Of a stretch of 64,000 nt of DNA, positions 8,683-17,286 are shown one piece after another. Location: NCBI RefSeq assembly GCF_001941445.1, contig NZ_CP009245.1, positions 147,992 through 211,991 on the forward strand. Direction: 5' to 3'. The translations under genes were made by a program, and so were the position numbers. This DNA comes from Corynebacterium aquilae DSM 44791. GTDB lineage: Bacteria; Actinomycetota; Actinomycetes; Mycobacteriales; Mycobacteriaceae. The notes under the pieces were generated by a model. That model searched no databases. It saw only the letters and a list, made by a program, of their open reading frames with translations, and was not told the DNA's origin. The stretch's first letter is position 1. Every line of letters starts with the position of its first letter.

Positions 8683-8752
8683 CAGAAAATAGAAATGTAG
8701 CGCGACACTGTCTAGACAATGTCGCGCTACATCGCAACTGCGGAGGATAGGG
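8683..8752. repeat. Left copy of a ~70-bp IS-tail/tRNA-Ser-end duplication
   Basis: This segment nearly matches 10106-10176. It contains the last codons of an IS481 transposase (AGAAAATAG), a 36-bp palindrome at 8696-8731, then CAACTGCGGAGGATAGGG, which equals the 3' end of tRNA-Ser on the minus strand. Beyond that it diverges from the tRNA. It is a remnant either of a second IS copy beside tRNA-Ser or of an integration event that duplicated the tRNA end. Confidence 0.75.
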
Positions 8753-8893
8753 TGTCTGATTGCAGCACATAGTTCCGCTATGTCTCACCACATACTTCCG
8801 CCCCCACACCCCACCACCAGCACCAACACCCAGACCCACACCCCAAACACAAAACACCCCACACCAAAAAATTCACCCAACCCCCACAACCGA

Positions 8894-10155
8894 TGTAGCG
8901 CGACATAGTTCCGGCCACCATGAACACATGGTCAACAACGCAAACACCAACCGCCTCATCGTCGAGATGGTCCTTGAAGCCCACCTGACACAACAGCAAG
9001 TCGCCGAACAATTCGGAGTCAGCACCCGTTGGGTACGCACCCTGCTAAAGCGATACCGCACCGGCGGACTCGAAGCCCTCGAACCTGCATCCCGCGCACC
9101 AAAAAATCGGCCACACGCCACTCCCGATCACATCGAAAAAGCCATCTGCGACATTCGAGAACAACTCACCACCATCGGCGCAGATGCAGGTGCAACCACC
9201 ATCGCAGCACACCTCGAAACCCAAGGACTTACCCCACCCGCATTAAGCACCGTCCACAGAATCTTGCGCCGACATGGATACGTCACCGACCAACCCCACA
9301 AAAGGCCACGTAGCTCATGGAAACGCTTCGAAGCCGACCTACCCAATGAAACCTGGCAACTTGACTTCACCAGCTGGCAATTAGCCTCCGGTAAAGAAGT
9401 ACCGATCCTGTCAATCCTCGATGACCATTCCCGCTACCTGCTGTGTTGTAAAGCATGCACCCGAGCTGATGCCCCCACCCTGATCAGCACATTTATCGAA
9501 GTAGGCAACACCTACGGCTTTCCCCAATCCACACTCACCGACAACGGGCGAGTCTTCACCACCCGAATCTACCTGGCAGAAGCAAAAAACGGATTCGAAC
9601 AGCTCCTTGCAGAAATGGGCATCAAACAGAAAAACGGCAAGCCCTACCACCCCCAAACCCAAGGAAAAATCGAGCGCTTCCACCAGACACTCAAACGATT
9701 TCTCAAAGCCAGAAAAACCGCAAACAACCTCGGCGAACTCAACCAACAGCTTGCAGAAATCCGTGAGTATTACAACAATCAACGTCCCCACAGAGCCGTA
9801 CACCGAAAAACACCACACCAGGCTTACAACGCCGCACCCAAAGCCCAACCCGAAGGCGTACCCCTTGGAAGCGACAACAGGCTACGACGAGACATCGTCG
9901 ACCCCACCGGGAAAATAACCCTCCGATGGAGAGGAAAACTCCGAAAGCTAGGAATCGGTCGGAAACACTCCGGCATTTCCGTCATCGCGATCTGTACCGG
10001 CCCCCATATCCGAGTACTGAACCCACGCACAGCCGAACAAATAGCGCGCTTCGAACTTAACGAATCGAAGACTTACCACCCCAACCTAGACCGGCTACAA
10101 GGCTTCAGAAAATAGAAATGTAGCGCGACATTGTCTGGAACAATGTCGCGCTACA
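8894..10155 (+). mobile_element. IS481-family insertion sequence next to tRNA-Ser
   Basis: The left end reads TGTAGCGCGACATAGTTCC (8894-8912). The right end, read inward on the other strand, is TGTAGCGCGACATTGTTCC ending at 10155, so the terminal inverted repeats share 18 of the first 19 bases and have the TG...CA ends typical of the family. The right end is unusual: it is one arm of a 37-bp perfect palindrome (10119-10155). No clear target duplication was found. The element ends 10 bp from tRNA-Ser. Confidence 0.8.
8928..10115 (+). CDS. IS481-family transposase
   Basis: An intact 395-aa integrase-core transposase. An N-terminal helix-turn-helix (LTQQQVAEQFGVSTRWVRTL) precedes the DDE domain. 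The three catalytic residues are visible in TWQLDFTSWQ, STLTDNGRVF and TQGKIERFHQTL. The ATG at 8928 is chosen because it lies just inside the left inverted repeat; an upstream TTG at 8760 would start outside the element. The frame ends in GFRK at 10115, immediately before the palindromic right end. Confidence 0.92.
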   Translation: MVNNANTNRLIVEMVLEAHLTQQQVAEQFGVSTRWVRTLLKRYRTGGLEALEPASRAPKNRPHATPDHIEKAICDIREQLTTIGADAGATTIAAHLETQGLTPPALSTVHRILRRHGYVTDQPHKRPRSSWKRFEADLPNETWQLDFTSWQLASGKEVPILSILDDHSRYLLCCKACTRADAPTLISTFIEVGNTYGFPQSTLTDNGRVFTTRIYLAEAKNGFEQLLAEMGIKQKNGKPYHPQTQGKIERFHQTLKRFLKARKTANNLGELNQQLAEIREYYNNQRPHRAVHRKTPHQAYNAAPKAQPEGVPLGSDNRLRRDIVDPTGKITLRWRGKLRKLGIGRKHSGISVIAICTGPHIRVLNPRTAEQIARFELNESKTYHPNLDRLQGFRK

Positions 10156-10176
10156 TGACAACTGCGGAGGATAGGG
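10106..10176. repeat. Right copy of the IS-tail/tRNA-Ser-end duplication
   Basis: It runs from the last transposase codons through a perfect 16-bp-stem palindrome (10119-10134 with 10140-10155, loop CTGGA) into the 3' end of intact tRNA-Ser. It pairs with 8683-8752. Confidence 0.75.
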
Positions 10177-10249
10177 GATTTGAACCCCTGAGGGATTGCT
10201 CCCAACACGCGTTCCAGGCGTGCGACATAGGCCGCTAGTCGAATCCTCC
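10165..10249 (-). tRNA. tRNA-Ser (anticodon GGA)
   Basis: The minus strand folds as a class II tRNA: acceptor GGAGGAT pairs with ATCCTCC, the anticodon loop is CTGGAAC, a long variable arm contains GTTGGGAGCAATCCC, and the T arm is GGGGTTCAAATCCCC. The discriminator is G and only CA of CCA is encoded. An IS481 element and a partial copy of its 3' end lie immediately downstream. Confidence 0.95.
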
Positions 10250-10523
10250 AGTGAACAGTAACCAGACACGGGGAAAACCCGGGCTGTGTTCGGCTTAAGA
10301 GATTACACACCCACACCGGGCTGTGCAAACTGGCCCGCCGTCCACGCCCGAGCGGTCCCATATGGAAGGTGCGTGACAAACCCAGTGGCAAGCAAGTAGT
10401 GCCAGGTCACGCCAGCGAAGCCCGGCCGGCGGCGCAGCCCGCATCGAAGCGTGCGGGTAGGTGCTCACAGCTGGCGCGGTAGCCCGTGCCGGCGCGCGAT
10501 GTGCGGGGGCTAGTCGGCGATGG
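10250..10523. other. Intergenic stretch between tRNA-Ser and ffs
   Basis: About 270 GC-rich bases. The tRNA-Ser promoter must lie at the left side on the minus strand. No coding potential or repeat recognised. Confidence 0.4.
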
Positions 10524-10553
10524 TTCGACCCGGCCCGCCCCATGCGCTATAGT
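10524..10553 (+). promoter_or_regulatory. Promoter of the SRP RNA gene
   Basis: TTCGAC (10524-10529) and TATAGT (10548-10553) with 18-bp spacing, ending 7 nt before the start of the RNA. Confidence 0.55.
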
Positions 10554-10560
10554 TTCGACC

Positions 10561-10649
10561 TAGACCCCGTGCGGCGTTTATCTTGTGAACTCCCCCAGGG
10601 CAGGAATGCAGCAAGGGTCAGCGAGCTCTGACGGGTGCGCGGGGTCCCT
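10561..10649 (+). ncRNA. ffs: Signal recognition particle RNA, small bacterial type
   Basis: The conserved apical domain is visible: GGCAGGAATGCAGCAAGGG near 10599-10617, the Ffh-binding internal loops and tetraloop. The flanks ACCCCGTGCG and GCGCGGGGT pair to close the long hairpin. It is the short 4.5S-like form, followed by a strong terminator. Confidence 0.9.
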
Positions 10650-10660
10650 AAACTATTTCA

Positions 10661-10694
10661 CCTCATCCCACATGCACGTGGGATGAGGTTTTTT
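10661..10694 (+). terminator. Terminator of ffs
   Basis: Perfect 11-bp stem CCTCATCCCAC/GTGGGATGAGG with 6-nt loop followed by TTTTTT. Confidence 0.9.
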
Positions 10695-10965
10695 CTTTGT
10701 CGCCCCCACCTGGGATCCACACCGTCGCTACGATGCGGCGGTTATGGTTGTCCGCCGGGGCGCCTGGGGTGTGTGCGGGGGAGTTGAAAGGTGGGCGTTT
10801 CCTTTTTCGACTCTTTGTGCCATGTAGTGGTATGCAAACGAAACTTTTGCCACTAGAGTGGCAGGCGTAACACACGCCCGTGTGGCGGCACCGTCGTGCC
10901 ACCACGCCCCGCGTATCCCGCGGCGGGCGTATTCCTACCCCCAAGGTTTTTAGGCGGCGCCACAG
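10695..10965. other. Upstream region of aspT
   Basis: 270 bases with a short inverted repeat TGCCACTAGAGTGGCA near 10848-10863 that could be an operator. A clear promoter is not evident. The remainder is GC-rich and featureless. Confidence 0.35.
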
Positions 10966-12237
10966 ATGACCATCAACGACCTTTCTCGCGAAGAACTTGC
11001 AGCCTTCCACGAGGAGATGACCAAGGCCTACCAGGAGCTCGTCTCCAAGGGCCTCAAGCTTGACCTCACCCGCGGCAAGCCCTCCTCTGAGCAGCTGGAC
11101 CTGTCCAATGAGCTGCTTGCGCTGCCGGGCGCCGAGTACAAGGCGGCCGACGGCACCGACACCCGCAACTACGGCGGACTGACCGGCATCACCGACATCC
11201 GCCGCATCTGGGCTGACCTGCTCAACATCGACGAGTCCCTGGTGTACGCCGCCGATGCCTCCTCGCTCAACATCGAGTTCGACTGCATCTCCTTCGCCTA
11301 CACCTTCGGCACCCAGGACTCCCCGCGCCCCTGGGGTGTCGAAGACGACATCAAGTGGATCTGCCCCGTGCCCGGCTACGACCGCCACCACACCATCACC
11401 GAGCACTTCGGCTTCGAAATGATCCCCGTGCCGATGCTGGAAGACGGCCCCGACATGGATGCGGTCCGCGAACTGGTCAAGGACCCGGCCGTCAAGGGCA
11501 TGTGGAACGTGCCGGTGTTCGGCAACCCCACCGGTGTCACCTACAGCGAGCGCGTTTGCCGCGAACTGGCAGAAATGGACACCGCCGCACCGGACTTCCG
11601 CATCATCTGGGACAACGCCTACGCCGTCCATACCCTCACCCCCTCCTTCCCGGAGATCTACGACGTGATCGGCATGGCTGCCGCGGCCGGCAATCCCAAC
11701 CGCTTCTGGGTGTACACCTCCACCTCGAAGATCACCTTCGCCGGCGCCGGCGTGTCCTTCTTCGCCTCCTCCGCCGACAACCTCAAGTGGTACTCCAGCC
11801 ACGCCAACGTCCGCGGCATCGGGCCGAACAAGGTCAACCAGCTCGCCCACGCCAACTTCTTCGGCGACGCCGACGGCGTCCGCGCCCACATGCGCAAACA
11901 CGCCGCCTCCCTCGCCCCGAAGTTCAGCCGCGTCCTCGACATCCTCAACGAACGCCTCGGGGATAAAGGCATCGCCACCTGGACCACCCCCGAAGGTGGC
12001 TACTTCATCTCCCTCGACGTCGTCGACGGCACCGCCGCCCGCACCGTCGAACTGGCCAAGGAAGCCGGCATCGCCCTGACCGCCGCCGGCTCCTCCTTCC
12101 CCCTGAAAAAAGACCCCAACGACCGCAACATCCGCCTCGCCCCCTCCCTGCCGCCGATCTCCGAACTCGAGACCGCCATGGACGGCGTATGCACCTGCGC
12201 ACTGCTCGCAGCCTGCGAAAAGGCGCTAAACTCATAA
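10966..12237 (+). CDS. aspT: Aspartate aminotransferase (class I, PLP-dependent)
   Basis: A 423-aa aminotransferase interconverting aspartate/2-oxoglutarate and oxaloacetate/glutamate, feeding the lysine and threonine pathway whose genes lysC and asd lie further on. Visible are LDLTRGKPSSEQLDLS at the N terminus, the NPTG substrate-binding motif near residue 188, DNAYAVHTL near 217, the PLP-binding lysine in STSKITFAGAG near 256, and the arginine of RNIRLAPSLPP near 394. It belongs to the actinobacterial AspT lineage rather than the AspC type. The following gene context (dnaX, recR) is the same in C. glutamicum. It is followed by a hairpin at 12252-12291. Confidence 0.88.
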   Translation: MTINDLSREELAAFHEEMTKAYQELVSKGLKLDLTRGKPSSEQLDLSNELLALPGAEYKAADGTDTRNYGGLTGITDIRRIWADLLNIDESLVYAADASSLNIEFDCISFAYTFGTQDSPRPWGVEDDIKWICPVPGYDRHHTITEHFGFEMIPVPMLEDGPDMDAVRELVKDPAVKGMWNVPVFGNPTGVTYSERVCRELAEMDTAAPDFRIIWDNAYAVHTLTPSFPEIYDVIGMAAAAGNPNRFWVYTSTSKITFAGAGVSFFASSADNLKWYSSHANVRGIGPNKVNQLAHANFFGDADGVRAHMRKHAASLAPKFSRVLDILNERLGDKGIATWTTPEGGYFISLDVVDGTAARTVELAKEAGIALTAAGSSFPLKKDPNDRNIRLAPSLPPISELETAMDGVCTCALLAACEKALNS

Positions 12238-12251
12238 GCGTTGTTACAGCA

Positions 12252-12291
12252 CACAAGCGCCCGCACTCCACCCCGGATGCGGGCGCTTGTG
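12252..12291 (+). terminator. Hairpin after aspT
   Basis: Perfect 14-bp stem CACAAGCGCCCGCA/TGCGGGCGCTTGTG with 12-nt loop, then GTTG. The T-run is poor. Confidence 0.65.
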
Positions 12292-12449
12292 GTTGCACCA
12301 CAAAACCCCAGCTCAACACAGGTGCGACACCACCACCATCAGGGGACGTACCCTAGAAAGCAACCACCAGCACGCACCCGATGCGCGCCCCCACACGACG
12401 CCACGCGGCCCCCATCACCGCGGCCGGCACCGCCGAAAAAGGAGCACCG

Positions 12450-13088
12450 ATGAACATCGCAGAAACCACCCACTGGTACGACCTGCTCCTGCCACACACC
12501 ACCACCGACGACGGCATCGACATCCCCGGCCTCACCGCCCCCGTCTACCGCACCCTCGGCACCACCACCTGCCGCGTCCACAACCTCAACAACCAACTCG
12601 TCTACGCCACCTGCAACCTCAGCGACCACCCCACCGGCATGCGCACCACCGCCGCCCACCTCGGACTCGACGGCGACAACCCCCACCGCGAATTCGACGC
12701 CCACGTCGAAATCATCACCATCGCCAACGACAACGCCGGCGACCACCTCGACGCCGCCCTCACCGAAATCTCCACCCGCGCCCACACCACCGACATGCCC
12801 CAACCCGGCACCACCTACGAAAACCTCATCACCCCCACCACCAACACCAGCCCCCGCCACGGGCTGATCATCATGCCCTACCTGTGGGAACAAGGTGCTC
12901 CCCGCATCGCCAAAGAAGCCCACGAAATGGGCCGCACGGACGGCGTCGGCGAAGTCACTCTCCTGGCACAACTCATCCTCATCACCGACACAGAACTCGA
13001 ACTCCTCCACAGCGACGGACTCGAAGCCCTCCAACAAAACATCATCACCCGCGGCATCGACCTCAACGACCTCCACCGCACCCACTAA
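12450..13088 (+). CDS. Suppressor-of-fused (SUFU)-like domain protein
   Basis: A 212-aa soluble protein. The C-terminal half, with MPYLWEQGAP near residue 140, VTLLAQLILITDTELELL near 172 and GLEALQQNI near 193, resembles bacterial SUFU-domain proteins. Their members are often linked to immunity against polymorphic toxins, but no toxin gene is next to it. The ATG at 12450 has AAGGAG 8 nt upstream. A gap of 24 bp separates it from cobF on the same strand, so co-transcription is likely but functional linkage is doubtful. Family assignment is moderate. Confidence 0.55.
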   Translation: MNIAETTHWYDLLLPHTTTDDGIDIPGLTAPVYRTLGTTTCRVHNLNNQLVYATCNLSDHPTGMRTTAAHLGLDGDNPHREFDAHVEIITIANDNAGDHLDAALTEISTRAHTTDMPQPGTTYENLITPTTNTSPRHGLIIMPYLWEQGAPRIAKEAHEMGRTDGVGEVTLLAQLILITDTELELLHSDGLEALQQNIITRGIDLNDLHRTH

Positions 13089-13112
13089 ACCCCGGCGAAA
13101 GCAACAACCACC

Positions 13113-13892
13113 ATGCGCACCATCAACGTCATCGGCATCGGCGCCGGCAGCCCCAAACACATCACCCTCGAAGCCATCGAAGCCCTCCAACACAGCGACG
13201 CCGTCATCGCCCTCGACAAAGGCGACACCAAACAAGACCTCCTCGCCCTGCGCCAAACCATCGTCGACACCCACGCCCCCGGCACCCCCATCCACGCCGT
13301 CACCGACCCCGAACGCGACCGCAACCCCACCAACTACCGCCAAGAAGTCGCCCGCTGGCACAGCGCCCGCGCCCAACTCCTCGCCGACACCATCCGCACC
13401 AACACCACCGACAACAGCACCATCGCCTTCCTCGTCTGGGGCGACCCCAGCCTCTACGACTCCACCCTGCGCATCATCGAACGCATGCGCCGCGAATGCC
13501 ACCTCGACGCCCACGTGCACACCATCCCCGGCATCACCGCCATCCACGCCCTCACCGCCGCCCACAACATCCTCATCAACCGCGTCGGCGAAGCCATCCA
13601 CATCACCACCGGCCGCAACCTCCCCAACGAAACCCCCAACAACCGCCGCAACATCATCGTCATGCTCGACGGCGGCACCGCCTGGCAAGACGTCGCCGGC
13701 GACAACACCTACATCTACTGGGGCGCCTACCTCGGCACCGAACACCAAACCCTCCGCCACGGCTGGGCCCGCGACATCGGCGAAGAACTAGCCACCCTCA
13801 AACAACAACTCCGCCAACAACACGGCTGGATCATGGACACCTACCTCCTGCGCGAAATGGACCACCACACCCAACCCACCGCCACCACCTAA
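13113..13892 (+). CDS. cobF: Precorrin-6A synthase (deacetylating)
   Basis: A 259-aa SAM-dependent methyltransferase of the corrin/porphyrin tetrapyrrole methylase family. The N terminus has NVIGIGAGSPKHITLEAIEAL, the glycine-rich SAM loop. The central FLVWGDPSLYDSTLRIIERM is the signature of CobF, which methylates C1 of precorrin-5 with loss of the acetyl group in aerobic cobalamin synthesis. No other cob gene is within the window, so the gene is isolated here. Length and motif order match the family. It ends 51 bp before dnaX. Confidence 0.85.
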   Translation: MRTINVIGIGAGSPKHITLEAIEALQHSDAVIALDKGDTKQDLLALRQTIVDTHAPGTPIHAVTDPERDRNPTNYRQEVARWHSARAQLLADTIRTNTTDNSTIAFLVWGDPSLYDSTLRIIERMRRECHLDAHVHTIPGITAIHALTAAHNILINRVGEAIHITTGRNLPNETPNNRRNIIVMLDGGTAWQDVAGDNTYIYWGAYLGTEHQTLRHGWARDIGEELATLKQQLRQQHGWIMDTYLLREMDHHTQPTATT

Positions 13893-13929
13893 CCCACCAC
13901 ACTAAGTGCAAACCACCCCACCCGACCGG

Positions 13930-13935
13930 TAAAGT
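13930..13935 (+). promoter_or_regulatory. -10 box TAAAGT of dnaX (leaderless)
   Basis: TAAAGT is 8 nt before the GTG at 13944, and no ribosome-binding site is seen between them. Confidence 0.5.
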
Positions 13936-13943
13936 TTGGCGAC

Positions 13944-16900
13944 GTGGCCCTCTATCGCAAGTACCGTCCAGCAACCTTCTCAGACGTCGTCGGACAAGAC
14001 CACGTCACCAAACCCCTGTCCACCGCACTCGACAGCGGGCGCATCAACCACGCGTACCTATTCTCCGGGCCCCGCGGCTGCGGCAAAACCTCCTCCGCCC
14101 GCATCATGGCCCGCTCCCTCAACTGCGTCCAAGGCCCCACCAGCACCCCCTGCGGCGTGTGCCCCTCCTGCATCTCCCTCGCCCCCGGCGGGCCAGGAAA
14201 CCTCGACGTCACCGAACTCGACGCCGCCAGCCACAACGGCGTCGAAGACATGCGCGAACTCCGCGACCGCGCCTTCTACGCACCCGCCGAATCCCGCTAC
14301 CGCGTCTTCATCATCGACGAAGCCCACATGATCACCAACGCGGGCTCCAACGCACTACTCAAAATCGTCGAAGAACCCCCAGAGCACCTCATCTTCATCT
14401 TCGCCACCACCGAGCCCGAAAAAGTCATCGGCACCATCCGCTCACGCACCCACCACTACCCCTTCCGCCTACTCACCCCAGGCGACATGCGCGGACTCCT
14501 CGAACGCACCTGCGCCGCCGAAGGCGTCACCGTCGACCCCGACGTCTACTCACTCGTCATCCGCGCCGGCGGCGGCTCCCCCCGCGACTCCCTATCCATC
14601 ATGGACCAACTCCTCGCCGGCGCAGGCCCCGACGGCCTCACCTACGACATGGCCATCCCCCTCCTCGGAGTCACCGACACCACCCTCATCGACTCCACCA
14701 TCAACGCCCTCGCCGAACCCGCCGCCGACAAGCTCTACACCACCATCAACTCCGTCATCGAAGCCGGCCACGACCCCCGCCGCTTCACCACCGACCTCCT
14801 CGACCGGCTGCGCGACCTCATGATCCTGCAGACCGTCCCCAACACCTTCGAACTCGGCCTCGTCGACGCCCCCGCCGACTACCAACAAACCCTCACCGAC
14901 CAAGCCCACGCCTTCGCGCCGGGCCACCTCGCCCACCTCGCCAGCCTCGTCAACGACGGCCTAGCCGACATGCGCGGCGCCACCTCCCCGCGCCTCCTGC
15001 TCGAAATCATCGCCGCGCGCATGCTGCTGCCACACACCCACGTTCTGCCCGCGGCCACCACCGCCCAGCAGCCCGCAGTCGCCACCCCGACCCAACCCGC
15101 CCCTACCGCGAAGGGCGAAGTGTACGTCCGACCCAGCCAGCGCGCCGCCCAAGCCGCCGCTCAAGCTGCCGCCCGCGCGACGCAACCCGCCCCGGCACCC
15201 AAACCGCAACCGGCTCCAGCGCCCCAACCCCAACAGCCGCAGGCCCCCACCCAGCAGGCTCCTGCCAGCCCCGCGCCCGCACAGCCCGCCCAGCAGGCGC
15301 AACCTGCTCCAGCTCAGCCGGCACCGGTGGCGCAGCCCACCCAACCCGCGCAACCGCAGGCACCACAGGCCTCGCAGCCCGCACCCGAGCCAGCAGCCGC
15401 GGCGCTAGCTGCCGCGCAGCAAGACCCGCAGCCCACGCCGGCACCCTCCGGCGTGGAGGCCGCCCCAAGTGGCGCGACCGAAGAGCAGCTCGCGGAAGCG
15501 ATCGCAGCCCGCTGGATCGAGGTGCGCCGCATGGTGTCCAAGAAGAGCCCCGTGGCAGGCGTGATGCTCACCGAGGCGCGCGTACTGGGAGTACGCGACA
15601 ACACCGTGGTCATTGGACATAACACCGGCGCCCTGGCAGCCCGGCTCAATGCCGAGGCCAACAACCAGGTGCTGGTTGACGTCATCAAGGCCATCTTCGG
15701 CCGTGATATGCGCGTTCACTGCGAGGTGGGACTAAACCCTAAAAAAGCGGGGTTCGCACCGGCCGCGAACCCCGCAACTACCGCCCAGCCGGACGCCTCC
15801 GCACAACCCCCGGCGCAAGCAGTAGATGCGACCGAACCTGCTAACACGGCAGAGCCCCTAGTGCCCAGTGCAGCAGAGGGCGAGCAGCCGGCTGCACAGC
15901 CGGTCGAAACCACCGCAGCTTCCGGCCCCGATGGGGGCGCCGAAGCGGTGGGGGAGCAGTCCGGAACTGACATGGTCGGAATGACACAGGCGGAGGTAGC
16001 TGTCCCGCACAATGCTGTGGCAGATGCGGTGCACGCCGCCGAAGACAACGCCGACCCGGCTGCCGACACGGCCGAGCAATCGCGCAGCATCCCTGCAGGA
16101 TCCGCGGCTTTCCAGACCGATGAAGCCCAGGCCGTGCCGGGCTTCAAACACGTCATGGCAACCCCAGTAGCCGTCGCCGGCATCAGTGCCGATACAGCAG
16201 ATGCGCCCGCCCCGGAGCAGCCACACCAGCAGGAGCACACCCCGCACACACCTAGCGATACGCCGCAGCAATCCCTCGCTCAGCCGGACCAGTCCGCAGC
16301 GCCAACCCAGCCGGCAGTAGAACACGCCGCTGCCCCGGCAGCCGACAACACTCCGGATACCCATCCAGCCCCGCCAGCCTCGGAGGCGCAGGACACTGCT
16401 GACAGTGGTTGGGACACCCCAGCACCACTGGGTGGGCAATCGGCGAAAGAATCCGCTGATCAGCCCGCGGAAGAACCCCCGGCCCCACAGGCCGACGCTG
16501 GGTGGGATGCGCCCCGCCCGCTGGGTGGGATGCAGCAGGATAAACCCGCGACGACTCCTCCGCCAGCGCCGGCGGAAAAGCCAGCCGCTACTGAGTCTTC
16601 GCCGGTGGTCCAACCCCAAGCCCAAACCCCGGTGGCCGAAGACGGTCGTCCCTTGGCCCGCTGGGAGATCGCGGCCGCCCGCGGTCGCAAAGCCCTGGCG
16701 GAGCGGCCTGAGTTTTCCGACGGGGTTCCGCTGCCCCCCGAGCCCGGCTTGCCGGACTACGACGATGGTTTTGGTGGGGCACCCGAACCACCCCCAGAAG
16801 ACGTTCCCCCGCCGGCAAGCGATGGCCTGCCCGCCGACCCGGCAGAGCACGCCCTCGAGCAAGCGCCCGCCCAGCCGGCAGTGCCGGCCCCGGCACCTCA

Positions 16901-17150
16901 GCCACAGCCACAGCCACAGCCTCAGGCGCAGCCCCGCAAGCCCGATGGCATGGGTCGCGCTATGGCGGCTGCGGCGGCAGCCAAGAACAACCCTTCCGCC
17001 TACCAGGCGCCAGTAGCGCGCACCCAGGAGGAAGAAGAGGAAGAAATGCTGGCGGCGGCTCGTGCGGAACCCGGCAGTTTGGACCACCGCGATGCCACCA
17101 CCGTCGCGATGGAGCTTCTGGCCGAACACCTGGGTGCCCGCCCGATTTAG
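13944..17150 (+). CDS. dnaX: DNA polymerase III gamma/tau subunit with very long disordered tail
   Basis: A 1068-aa clamp-loader subunit. The AAA+ module is complete: Walker A GPRGCGKT at residues 42-49, a zinc-binding set C61, C70, C73 and C76, Walker B IIDEAH near 126, sensor-1 FATTEPEKV near 153 and the IRSRTHHYPF arginine finger region near 165. Domain III ends near residue 370. A short folded segment near 510-600 (EEQLAEAIAARWIEVRRMVSKKSP) probably corresponds to a tau-specific domain. The rest is Ala/Pro/Gln-rich and disordered. It includes two copies of GWD.P.PLGG (near 822 and 853) and acidic motifs towards the end. GTG start; a leaderless transcript is likely. Such length is at the upper end for the family. 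Confidence 0.95.
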   Translation: MALYRKYRPATFSDVVGQDHVTKPLSTALDSGRINHAYLFSGPRGCGKTSSARIMARSLNCVQGPTSTPCGVCPSCISLAPGGPGNLDVTELDAASHNGVEDMRELRDRAFYAPAESRYRVFIIDEAHMITNAGSNALLKIVEEPPEHLIFIFATTEPEKVIGTIRSRTHHYPFRLLTPGDMRGLLERTCAAEGVTVDPDVYSLVIRAGGGSPRDSLSIMDQLLAGAGPDGLTYDMAIPLLGVTDTTLIDSTINALAEPAADKLYTTINSVIEAGHDPRRFTTDLLDRLRDLMILQTVPNTFELGLVDAPADYQQTLTDQAHAFAPGHLAHLASLVNDGLADMRGATSPRLLLEIIAARMLLPHTHVLPAATTAQQPAVATPTQPAPTAKGEVYVRPSQRAAQAAAQAAARATQPAPAPKPQPAPAPQPQQPQAPTQQAPASPAPAQPAQQAQPAPAQPAPVAQPTQPAQPQAPQASQPAPEPAAAALAAAQQDPQPTPAPSGVEAAPSGATEEQLAEAIAARWIEVRRMVSKKSPVAGVMLTEARVLGVRDNTVVIGHNTGALAARLNAEANNQVLVDVIKAIFGRDMRVHCEVGLNPKKAGFAPAANPATTAQPDASAQPPAQAVDATEPANTAEPLVPSAAEGEQPAAQPVETTAASGPDGGAEAVGEQSGTDMVGMTQAEVAVPHNAVADAVHAAEDNADPAADTAEQSRSIPAGSAAFQTDEAQAVPGFKHVMATPVAVAGISADTADAPAPEQPHQQEHTPHTPSDTPQQSLAQPDQSAAPTQPAVEHAAAPAADNTPDTHPAPPASEAQDTADSGWDTPAPLGGQSAKESADQPAEEPPAPQADAGWDAPRPLGGMQQDKPATTPPPAPAEKPAATESSPVVQPQAQTPVAEDGRPLARWEIAAARGRKALAERPEFSDGVPLPPEPGLPDYDDGFGGAPEPPPEDVPPPASDGLPADPAEHALEQAPAQPAVPAPAPQPQPQPQPQAQPRKPDGMGRAMAAAAAAKNNPSAYQAPVARTQEEEEEEMLAAARAEPGSLDHRDATTVAMELLAEHLGARPI

Positions 17151-17203
17151 GGTTGTCCACAGCCGCACCCCCACCAACTCGCCCACGACGGTCTCACATT
17201 GAC

Positions 17204-17209
17204 TACAGT
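17204..17209 (+). promoter_or_regulatory. -10 box TACAGT upstream of ybaB-recR
   Basis: ATTGACTACAGTGGGTGGG: a TACAGT box 77 bp before the ybaB start, inside the short dnaX-ybaB gap. Confidence 0.35.
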
Positions 17210-17286
17210 GGGTGGGCAGAACGAATCACTACCTCGCCGGGGGTTACACCCCGACGAGAAACATCATGAAAGGTGTCTGACACTCC

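Noticed and set aside
12287..15622. A 1111-codon plus-strand open frame rich in Arg, His and Pro
   Set aside because: It overlaps the SUFU-like gene, cobF and dnaX in another frame. Its composition is what GC-rich codons give out of frame, and it has no domain.
13944..17150. Programmed frameshift in dnaX producing a gamma subunit
   Set aside because: No A-rich slippery run with downstream stop was seen near the end of domain III.
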